A stretch of 11,896 nucleotides of DNA. Origin: JAOUJD01 sp964353935. GTDB taxonomy: Bacteria > Pseudomonadota > Gammaproteobacteria > Burkholderiales > Burkholderiaceae_F. Position 1 is the stretch's first letter, and every line of letters begins with the position of its first letter. The stretch lies in NCBI GenBank assembly GCA_964353935.1, contig CAYGXL010000077.1:1-11896 (forward strand), read 5' to 3'. A program made the translations under genes and the position numbers. The notes beneath the pieces are model-generated. The model saw only the letters and a program-made list of their open reading frames with translations, ran no database searches and was not told the origin of the DNA. Positions 1 to 4,767 of the stretch are shown in pieces.

Positions 1-1075
1 TGACGCCTTCCTTCGCCTCGACGGCCTGGTGCAGGCCCTCGGACCAGCGGCGACCTGCCATCAGGCGCCCGGTGAATTCGTCGACGATCACCACCTCGCC
101 GTTCTGCACGACGTACTGCTGGTCGCGGAGGAACAGGGTGTGCGCACGCAGCGCCGCGTTGAGGTGATGCATCAGGATGATGTTGCCGGGCGAGTACAGG
201 CTCTCGCCTTCCGCCAGCAGTCCCATCCGCGTCAGGATGCCTTCGAGCTTCTCGTGGCCGGACTCGGAGATGTGAACCTGGTGCGCCTTCTCGTCGACCC
301 AGAAGTCGCCGTCGCCCTTCTCGTCCTTCTGCCGCGCCAGGAGCTTCGGCACCTCGTTCATACGCATGTAGGTGTCGGTGTGGTCCTCGGCCGGCCCCGA
401 GATGATCAGCGGCGTGCGCGCTTCGTCGATCAGGATGGAGTCGACCTCGTCGACGATCGCGTAGGCGAGCCCGCGCTGCCGGCGGTCAGGCACCGCGTAC
501 TCCATGTTGTCGCGCAGGTAATCGAACCCGAACTCGTTGTTCGTTCCGTAGGTGATGTCGGCGGCGTAGGCGGCGCGCTTGTCCTCGGTCGACTGCTGGC
601 TGACGACCGTGCCAACGGTCATTCCGAGGAAACGGTAGATGCGTCCCATCCAGTCGGCGTCGCGCGTCACCAGGTAGTCATTGACGGTGACCACGTGCAC
701 GCCCTTTCCGGCCAGTGCGTTCAGGTACACCGCGAGCGTGGCGGTCAGCGTCTTGCCCTCGCCGGTGCGCATCTCGGCGATCTTGCCGTCGTGAAGCACC
801 ATGCCGCCGATCAACTGCATATCGAAATGCCGCTGCCCGAGCGTGCGTTTGGATGCCTCGCGCACGACGGCGAACGCCTCAGGCAGCAGCTGGTCGACCG
901 CCTCGCCCTTCGCGATGCGCTCGCGGAACTCGGTCGTCTTCGCGCGCAGCGCATCGTCCGACAGCGGTGCGACCTGCGGCTCGAGCGCATTGATGCGCTC
1001 GACATTGCGCTGGTACTGCTTGAGCAGGCGGTCGTTGCGACTGCCGAAGATCTTGGTAAGAAGGCCGGAAATCAT
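1..1075 (-). CDS. secA: SecA preprotein translocase ATPase, N-terminal part (cut by window edge)
   Basis: SecA is the ATPase motor that drives unfolded preproteins through SecYEG at the inner membrane. The first 358 of about 900 residues are present, starting MISGLLTKIFGSRNDRLLKQ. Walker A is MRTGEGKT at residues 102-109 and Walker B is DEVD at 209-212, the same numbering as E. coli SecA. The conserved GTNNEFGFDYLRDN lies at 177-190 and VDEFTGR at 331-337. The visible part covers the first nucleotide-binding domain and most of the preprotein cross-linking insertion; the frame is open to the left edge. The ATG at 1075 is chosen because it gives the family N-terminus, but it has no Shine-Dalgarno site at normal distance: the nearest GGAG is 15 bases upstream, inside a predicted hairpin. 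The gene follows the M23 peptidase gene, as in other Beta- and Gammaproteobacteria. No secM-like ORF lies upstream. Family identity is certain. Confidence 0.98.
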   Translation of the reverse strand, partial: MISGLLTKIFGSRNDRLLKQYQRNVERINALEPQVAPLSDDALRAKTTEFRERIAKGEAVDQLLPEAFAVVREASKRTLGQRHFDMQLIGGMVLHDGKIAEMRTGEGKTLTATLAVYLNALAGKGVHVVTVNDYLVTRDADWMGRIYRFLGMTVGTVVSQQSTEDKRAAYAADITYGTNNEFGFDYLRDNMEYAVPDRRQRGLAYAIVDEVDSILIDEARTPLIISGPAEDHTDTYMRMNEVPKLLARQKDEKGDGDFWVDEKAHQVHISESGHEKLEGILTRMGLLAEGESLYSPGNIILMHHLNAALRAHTLFLRDQQYVVQNGEVVIVDEFTGRLMAGRRWSEGLHQAVEAKEGV

Positions 1076-1085
1076 CGGGAATTGG

Positions 1086-1106
1086 CCGGACTCCGCGTGG
1101 AGCCGG
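1086..1106 (-). promoter_or_regulatory. Hairpin just upstream of the secA start codon
   Basis: On the minus strand CCGG-CTCC, loop ACGC, GGAG-T-CCGG can form an 8-bp stem with one bulged T. It ends 10 bases before the secA ATG. The only GGAG in the leader lies in the 3' arm, so folding would hide it. This is seen in the sequence; a regulatory role is inference, since GC-rich DNA yields such stems by chance. Confidence 0.35.
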
Positions 1107-1116
1107 CAGAAGTGGG

Positions 1117-1154
1117 TGCGACGGGACGGTGCCGGGGCTCCGGCGCGCGTCGCA
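1117..1154 (-). promoter_or_regulatory. Nested inverted repeat in the secA 5' leader
   Basis: A perfect 7-bp inverted repeat (TGCGACG at 1117-1123 with CGTCGCA at 1148-1154) encloses a perfect 5-bp hairpin (GCCGG at 1131-1135, loop of 4, CCGGC at 1140-1144). Read as RNA on the minus strand, it would lie directly after the predicted transcription start of secA. It may be a leader structure or a protein-binding dyad. No function is established. Confidence 0.35.
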
Positions 1155-1162
1155 AAACGAAA

Positions 1163-1171
1163 ATTATGTCA
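1163..1171 (-). promoter_or_regulatory. Candidate secA promoter (extended -10)
   Basis: The minus strand reads TGACATAAT, a TGn extended -10 followed by a hexamer matching TATAAT at 5 of 6 positions. It sits in an AT-rich island in an otherwise GC-rich gap, between the M23 stop and the secA ATG. No convincing -35 lies 16-18 bases upstream, which is tolerated at extended -10 promoters. Transcription would start near 1156, giving a leader of about 80 bases. Confidence 0.45.
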
Positions 1172-1181
1172 CAGGGGGTCG

Positions 1182-1203
1182 CCCTGACCGGGCGCCTTCA
1201 GGG
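1182..1203 (-). other. Inverted repeat after the M23 gene stop
   Basis: CCCTGA at 1182-1187 pairs perfectly with TCAGGG at 1198-1203 across 10 bases that include the palindrome GGCGCC. It begins 11 bases beyond the M23 stop codon. No T-run follows on the minus strand, so it is not a classical intrinsic terminator; it could stabilise an RNA end or be chance. Confidence 0.25.
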
Positions 1204-1214
1204 GCAAGCAACCC

Positions 1215-2204
1215 CTAGTTGCGGGCAATTGCCGCCGCCGCAAGCCCCTTGAGGTCGACCTTGGCGGCGCTGGCCGCACGCTGCTGGAGCAGGCTGTCCG
1301 GCCTGGACAGGAACCGGGACGGGTTCTGCGCGATCCCCTTCGAGTGCACCTCGAAGTGCAGGTGCGGGCCGGTTGAACGTCCCGTGCTGCCCACCTCGGC
1401 GATCTTCTGGCCGCGCTTGACGAGATCGCCCGGACGCACACCGAGGCGCAGCGCGTGCGCGTAACGCGTCATCAGCTGGTTGCCGTGGTCGATCTCGACC
1501 ACGTTGCCGTACTCGGGATGGAACTCGGCAAGCAGCACGACGCCCCCGGCCGCCGCGTGGATCGGCGTTCCCGGTGGGGCGGCGAAATCCATTCCTTCGT
1601 GGCGCGCCATCTTTCCCGTGAACGGATCGGTCCGCCAGCCGAAGCCCGATCCGACGAATCCGTCGGCCAGCGGCTTGCTGTTCGGCAGCAGCGCCTCGCG
1701 CACCTGGTGCGACTGCAGTTCCACCTCGATGATCGCAAGGTAGTCGGCTCGCTGATCGACGCTCCTGCTGAATCGCTGAAGCTCGACGTCGAGGTCCTGC
1801 AAGGTCATCGAATCGGATCCCGGCAGTGCGCCGCCGCGGCCGGGCAGCTCCAGGAAGCGGAACTCCTCCGGGCGTATCCCGATCACCTTCGACACGCGCT
1901 CACCCAGCGCATCCAGGCGCAGCAGCTGGGCCTGCACTTCTCCGAGCCTGCGCGCCAGCGCGTCGACGTTGTCCCGCACCCGCTGGTCCTGGCGCTCCAT
2001 CTCGTCGCGCGTGACGAAGGAGATAACATCGGAAACGAATGGAATGGGGAACAGGCCGGCCGCGCGAACGGTCAGGAACGAAAACATTCCCGATATGACA
2101 AGAACCACGAGGACGACTGCGGAGAGAGCCATGGCGGCATGACGACGTGTGAGCGTGATGGTCCGCGCGCGCGCCAGCCGTTTGTCGACGACGATGATCT
2201 GCAC
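1215..2204 (-). CDS. Membrane-anchored LytM/M23-family peptidase
   Basis: This is a probable cell-wall metallopeptidase or LytM-type regulator of the envelope. From the chosen GTG start it has 329 residues: a cytoplasmic N-terminus (QIIVVDKRLARARTITL), one membrane segment at about 25-45, a coiled-coil-like stretch at about 66-106 (ERQDQRVRDNVDALARRLGE), and a C-terminal M23 domain at about 180-300. The zinc ligands H202 and D206 (HEGMD) and H283 (HLHFE) are present, as are the catalytic histidines H250 (RYAH) and H281, so the enzyme looks active. A TTG at 2216 is in frame, but AAGGA abuts it directly. The GTG at 2204 has AAGGA 12 bases and a G-run 3 bases upstream and gives the more usual N-terminus, so it is preferred. 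The gene lies between the DUF721 gene (divergent) and secA, a linkage also seen in Pseudomonas (lpxC, DUF721, M23, secA). The substrate is not known. Confidence 0.93.
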   Translation of the reverse strand: MQIIVVDKRLARARTITLTRRHAAMALSAVVLVVLVISGMFSFLTVRAAGLFPIPFVSDVISFVTRDEMERQDQRVRDNVDALARRLGEVQAQLLRLDALGERVSKVIGIRPEEFRFLELPGRGGALPGSDSMTLQDLDVELQRFSRSVDQRADYLAIIEVELQSHQVREALLPNSKPLADGFVGSGFGWRTDPFTGKMARHEGMDFAAPPGTPIHAAAGGVVLLAEFHPEYGNVVEIDHGNQLMTRYAHALRLGVRPGDLVKRGQKIAEVGSTGRSTGPHLHFEVHSKGIAQNPSRFLSRPDSLLQQRAASAAKVDLKGLAAAAIARN

Positions 2205-2229
2205 CAGCCCCCCCAATCCTTGCCCGCCG

Positions 2230-2248
2230 CCGCGACAGTGCGTCGCGG
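2230..2248. promoter_or_regulatory. 7-5-7 dyad between the divergent M23 and DUF721 genes
   Basis: CCGCGAC-AGTGC-GTCGCGG is a perfect 7-bp dyad with a 5-base spacer. It lies in the 50-base gap between the two divergent start codons and ends 6 bases before the GTG of the DUF721 gene. It could be an operator or an RNA hairpin over the ribosome-binding region. Neither role is shown by sequence alone. Confidence 0.35.
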
Positions 2249-2254
2249 TTCCGT

Positions 2255-2740
2255 GTGTCTAGTCCGTCCAGGCCCCTGTCCGAAGCGCTGCGCGATGCGC
2301 CGGAGGCTGCCCGCCTGCTTGCTCGCTGGGAGACCTCCCAGCGCGTTGCCCGCAGCATCGCCCCGGTCTGCCGTTCGCTGGCCTCGGGGTTCGATCCCCT
2401 CTTGCCCGGTCGATGCGAAGTGCGCGATAACGTGCTCCTGCTCACTGCGTCTTCGACCGCCCAGTCCGCCAAGCTGCGCCAGGTGACCCCGCGACTGCTG
2501 TCAACGCTGGGCGGCGAAGGGATTCAAGTGTACGAAGTCCGGGTGCATGTCCAACCCGGTTTCATGGCCTACCCGGAACAGGGGAGCGCCAAGCCTTCGA
2601 GCGAAGACGCCGCCTGGCTGCATCCTGCGCCGAGCGCTGGCGAAACCGTGGGAAAGTTCGCGCTTACTGTGCGCGAATCGCCGCTGAAGCACGCCGTCGA
2701 ACGGCTGGCAGCGACGCTCAGGAAGCGCGCGAAAGGCTAG
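2255..2740 (+). CDS. dciA: DUF721 protein, candidate helicase operator DciA
   Basis: A 161-residue DUF721 protein. DUF721 includes DciA, the ancestral protein that brings the replicative helicase DnaB to the origin in bacteria lacking DnaC or DnaI loaders. The N-terminal two-thirds holds the domain: PLSEAL near residues 7-12, a helical ARWETSQRVARSIAPVC, then the strand EVRDNVLLLTASSTAQSAKLRQ at about 55-76 and VYEVRVHVQP near 92-101, a KH-like pattern. The rest is low-complexity and rich in P, S, A and basic residues, fitting the disordered tail of DciA. The start is GTG at 2255; no in-frame ATG, GTG or TTG precedes it before a stop, and no Shine-Dalgarno site is visible. Its place between lpxC and the M23/secA pair matches, as I recall, the Pseudomonas aeruginosa dciA locus. 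DUF721 membership is firm; the DciA role rests on family and context. Confidence 0.82.
   Translation: MSSPSRPLSEALRDAPEAARLLARWETSQRVARSIAPVCRSLASGFDPLLPGRCEVRDNVLLLTASSTAQSAKLRQVTPRLLSTLGGEGIQVYEVRVHVQPGFMAYPEQGSAKPSSEDAAWLHPAPSAGETVGKFALTVRESPLKHAVERLAATLRKRAKG
2737..2740. other. Shared CTAG: both stop codons of convergent genes
   Basis: The palindrome CTAG supplies TAG for the DUF721 gene (2738-2740, plus) and TAG for lpxC (2739-2737, minus). The two genes therefore overlap tail to tail by 3-4 bases, with no room for a terminator between them; each transcript must run into the other gene. Confidence 0.95.
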
Positions 2741-3648
2741 GCAGCGACCAGCTGCACGCGAACGCCCGAAGGCGCGAGGTCTTCGTCCTCGAACGTCACG
2801 ACCTCATACGCGGTGGCGTCCGCGGTCAAGGCCCGGAGCAGCTTGTTGTTGAGCGCGTGACCCGACTTGTGTGCCTCGTATGAGGCAATCAGGGGGCGCC
2901 CCAGCACCGACAGGTCGCCGATGGCGTCCAGGATCTTGTGCTTCGCGAATTCGTCGCCGGCACGCAGCCCGTCGGTGTTCAGAACGCGGTACTCGTCCAT
3001 GACGATGGCGTTCTCGAAGTTGCCTCCCATCGCCAGGCCGGCCGCACGCAGCGCCTCTACCTCGTTCACGAAGCCGAACGTGCGGGCGCGCGCGACGTCC
3101 TTCACGAACGACTCGCGCGCGAAGTCGACCTCGACCACCTGCTCGGTCGCATCGATCGCCGGGTGCTTGAACTCGATGGAGAACTTCAGCCTGAAGCCGG
3201 CGTATGGGGACAGGCGAGCCCACTTGTCGCCGTCGACGATCTCGACCGGCTTCAGCACGCGCACGAACTTCTTCGGGGCGTTCAGTTCGACGATGCCCGC
3301 GGACTGGATCAGGAAGACGAAGCTCGCGGCGCTGCCGTCCATGATCGGGATCTCGGGCGCGTCGACGTCGACGTAGCAGTTGTCGATGCCGAGCCCGGAG
3401 ATCGCGCTCATCAGGTGTTCGATGGTCGCGACGATCTGTCCGTCGCGGCCGATTGTCGTCGCCATCCGCGTGTCGACCACCTGCTCGGGCGACAGCGGAA
3501 TGTCGACCGGCGGGTCAACGTCCACGCGCCGGAACACCACGCCGGTGTCGGCGGCGGCCGGACGCAGCACCAGTTCCACCTTCGTGCCGCTGTGCAGCCC
3601 GATCCCGACGGTGCGGACCAGTTGCTTGAGCGTGCGCTGTTTCAGCAT
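2737..3648 (-). CDS. lpxC: UDP-3-O-acyl-N-acetylglucosamine deacetylase LpxC
   Basis: LpxC is the zinc deacetylase of the first committed step of lipid A synthesis, in the cytoplasm. At 303 residues it has the usual length and starts MLKQRTLKQLVRTVGIGLHSG. Zinc ligands are H78 (in TIEHLMSA), H237 and D241 (FAKHKILDAIGD). The general base E77 and the catalytic H264 (KSGHALN) are present, each one less than the E. coli number. LpxC usually follows ftsZ closely; here a plus-strand DUF2189 gene separates them, so lpxC must have its own promoter. The ATG at 3648 is supported by the family N-terminus. A TAAAAT lies only 6 bases before it and the nearest AGG is 12 bases away, so translation initiation is weak or leaderless. 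In E. coli, LpxC is controlled by FtsH proteolysis through its C-terminal tail; the tail here (SGVRVQLVAA) ends in small non-polar residues. Identity is certain. Confidence 0.98.
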   Translation of the reverse strand: MLKQRTLKQLVRTVGIGLHSGTKVELVLRPAAADTGVVFRRVDVDPPVDIPLSPEQVVDTRMATTIGRDGQIVATIEHLMSAISGLGIDNCYVDVDAPEIPIMDGSAASFVFLIQSAGIVELNAPKKFVRVLKPVEIVDGDKWARLSPYAGFRLKFSIEFKHPAIDATEQVVEVDFARESFVKDVARARTFGFVNEVEALRAAGLAMGGNFENAIVMDEYRVLNTDGLRAGDEFAKHKILDAIGDLSVLGRPLIASYEAHKSGHALNNKLLRALTADATAYEVVTFEDEDLAPSGVRVQLVAA

Positions 3649-3654
3649 GGCGCG

Positions 3655-3660
3655 ATTTTA
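3655..3660 (-). promoter_or_regulatory. Possible lpxC -10 box next to the start codon
   Basis: The minus strand reads TAAAAT (5 of 6 to TATAAT) 6 bases before the lpxC ATG, in the 86-base gap to the divergent DUF2189 gene. No good -35 is seen at 16-18 bases. If used, transcription would begin at or near the A of the ATG, giving a leaderless mRNA. The match is weak evidence on its own. Confidence 0.3.
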
Positions 3661-3723
3661 CCTGTCGGTTGTGCGTCGCAGCGAGCGGAAGAGGGAACCC
3701 TCGGCGAGAATCGGCTGGACTTC

Positions 3724-3729
3724 GAGGAG
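3724..3729 (+). promoter_or_regulatory. Ribosome binding site that fixes the DUF2189 start
   Basis: GAGGAG lies 5 bases before a TTG at 3735, the best Shine-Dalgarno match in this gap. An in-frame TTG at 3669 would add 22 residues (CVAASGRGNPRRESAGLRG and so on) that do not look like a conserved membrane-protein N-terminus and has no such site. Confidence 0.7.
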
Positions 3730-3734
3730 CGAAC

Positions 3735-4532
3735 TTGACGAATCCCCCCGCCATTGAGAGCACCACACAGGGCGGCCCGCCCGCCCGTTCGCCGTTTCCG
3801 CCGATCCGCACCGTCGCGCTCGGCGCGCCGTTCGAATGGCTTGCCCTCGGCTGGCGAGACCTGCGCCGCGCGCCGGCCGCCAGCCTGTTCTACGGCGCCG
3901 CGTTCGCGCTGATGGGCCTGCTGGTCCACCTCGTGCTCAGGCACATGGTGGAACTGATCTCCGCCCTGACCGCCGGGTTCCTGCTGCTCGGCCCCTTCCT
4001 CGCCACCGGGCTGTACGACATCAGCCGGCGCCTGCAGCGCGGCGAGTCGGTCGCGCTGCGCGACACGCTGACGGCCTGGAAGGCGAACCTCGGCGCTTTC
4101 ACCCTGTTCACGCTGTGCCTCTCGGTGATCATGCTCATCTGGGCGCGCGCCTCGCTGGTGACGTTCGCGTTGTTCTTCTCGAGCGGCATGCCCACGCTGA
4201 AGGACTTCTTCGGCCAGGTGGTCAGCGCCGATCACGTCGATTTCCTCATCACCTACTTCGCGGTGGGAAGCGTGTTCGCATCGATCGCGTTCGCCATCAG
4301 CGTCGTGTCGGTTCCGATGATGCTCGACCGCGGAACCGACACGATCGTCGCGGCGCTGACCAGCGTTCGCGCGCTGTTCGGCAACCCGGGACCGCTCCTG
4401 CTGTGGGCCACCCTGATCGTCCTCATCGTCGGCCTCGGCTTCGCCACGCTGTTCATCGGCCTCGTGATCGCCGTCCCCCTGATCGGCCACGCGACGTGGC
4501 ACGCGTACCAGGCACTGGTCGGGGAGCAGTGA
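3735..4532 (+). CDS. DUF2189 integral membrane protein
   Basis: A 265-residue multi-pass inner-membrane protein of the DUF2189 family, whose function is unknown to me. A proline-rich N-terminal tail (1-30) precedes the family-typical PFEWLALGWRDLRRAP (32-47). Hydrophobic segments lie at about 50-68, 75-95, 120-149, 170-194 and 220-250. Other features are SGFL-like TAGFLLLGPFLATGLYDISRRLQRGE (79-104) and IWARASLVTFALFFSSGMP (135-153), which resemble other family members. The TTG start at 3735 is chosen for its GAGGAG site. The gene is transcribed against the division operon, divergent from lpxC (86-base gap) and convergent with ftsZ (235-base gap), so it is a separate unit within the usual ftsZ-lpxC junction. 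Codon composition looks like its neighbours (strong third-position GC), with no sign of recent foreign origin. Family call is good; no role in division or lipid A synthesis should be assumed from position. Confidence 0.85.
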   Translation: MTNPPAIESTTQGGPPARSPFPPIRTVALGAPFEWLALGWRDLRRAPAASLFYGAAFALMGLLVHLVLRHMVELISALTAGFLLLGPFLATGLYDISRRLQRGESVALRDTLTAWKANLGAFTLFTLCLSVIMLIWARASLVTFALFFSSGMPTLKDFFGQVVSADHVDFLITYFAVGSVFASIAFAISVVSVPMMLDRGTDTIVAALTSVRALFGNPGPLLLWATLIVLIVGLGFATLFIGLVIAVPLIGHATWHAYQALVGEQ

Positions 4533-4554
4533 ATCCGCGCTCGACTCGCGGTTT

Positions 4555-4596
4555 CCCTCCCCGCCAGGCGGGGAGGGCATAGGGAGGGGTGCTGTT
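4555..4596 (+). repeat. REP-like palindromic repeat, unit 1
   Basis: CCCTCCCCGCC (4555-4565) and GGCGGGGAGGG (4567-4577) form a perfect 11-bp inverted repeat around a single A. It is followed by a tail, CATAGGGAGGGGTGCTGTT. Palindrome and tail recur in the next unit in the same orientation. The pattern resembles the GC-rich CCCTCCCC/GGGGAGGG interspersed elements I recall from many proteobacterial genomes. It lies in the convergent gap 22 bases after the DUF2189 stop, where it could act as a bidirectional barrier to transcript decay or elongation. Confidence 0.7.
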
Positions 4597-4636
4597 CTCC
4601 TCCCGCCAGGCGGGAGGCCGGGTGGGTGCAGTTGCC
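4597..4636 (+). repeat. REP-like palindromic repeat, unit 2
   Basis: CCTCCCGCC (4599-4607) and GGCGGGAGG (4609-4617) form a perfect 9-bp inverted repeat around a single A. The tail CCGGGTGGGTGCAGTTGCC aligns with that of unit 1 (GGAGGGGTGCTGTT with GGGTGGGTGCAGTT). The two units are direct tandem copies of about 40 bases that differ by compensated changes in the stem, as expected of related palindromic elements and not of one chance palindrome. Confidence 0.7.
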
Positions 4637-4644
4637 GTTGTGAA

Positions 4645-4679
4645 CCGGTCGGGCGCCCGGCCGCCCGAAGCCCGACCGG
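4645..4679. terminator. Inverted repeat in the ftsZ/DUF2189 convergent gap
   Basis: CCGGTCGGGC (4645-4654) and GCCCGACCGG (4670-4679) form a perfect 10-bp stem with a 15-base loop. It lies between two convergent genes and could end or protect transcripts from either side. No T-run follows on either strand, so it is not a canonical intrinsic terminator; the terminator label is tentative. Confidence 0.4.
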
Positions 4680-4688
4680 CACAAACGG

Positions 4689-4705
4689 TGCGCGCGAAGC
4701 GCGCA
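4689..4705 (-). terminator. Hairpin downstream of ftsZ
   Basis: TGCGCGC, loop GAA (TTC on the minus strand), GCGCGCA gives a perfect 7-bp stem 62 bases beyond the ftsZ stop. On the minus strand it is followed by CACCGTTTGTG, only a short T-run. It is a plausible but weak terminator for the division operon. The rest of the gap (4706-4767) shows nothing but the short palindrome GCACGTGC at 4719-4726. Confidence 0.4.
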
Positions 4706-4767
4706 TGCCGCCGCGAGTGCACGTGCGAATCACGGCGCAGCCGGGGTTCGCGTACACGAGCGGCGCC

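Noticed and set aside
29..1252. A 407-codon plus-strand open frame opposite secA.
   Set aside because: It is antisense to a clear SecA frame, is rich in H, R, V and D and has no recognisable domain. High third-position GC keeps the opposite strand open.
1455..2486. A 343-codon plus-strand open frame over the M23 gene.
   Set aside because: It overlaps both the M23 peptidase and the start of the DUF721 gene and shows only composition-driven sequence.
3669..3734. An upstream TTG start for the DUF2189 protein.
   Set aside because: It has no ribosome binding site and adds residues unlike the family, while the TTG at 3735 has GAGGAG 5 bases upstream.
3642..4757. A 371-codon minus-strand open frame opposite the DUF2189 gene.
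   Set aside because: The translation is low-complexity (R, H, E, D, Q rich), runs across the palindromes and has no domain. The plus-strand membrane protein is far better supported.
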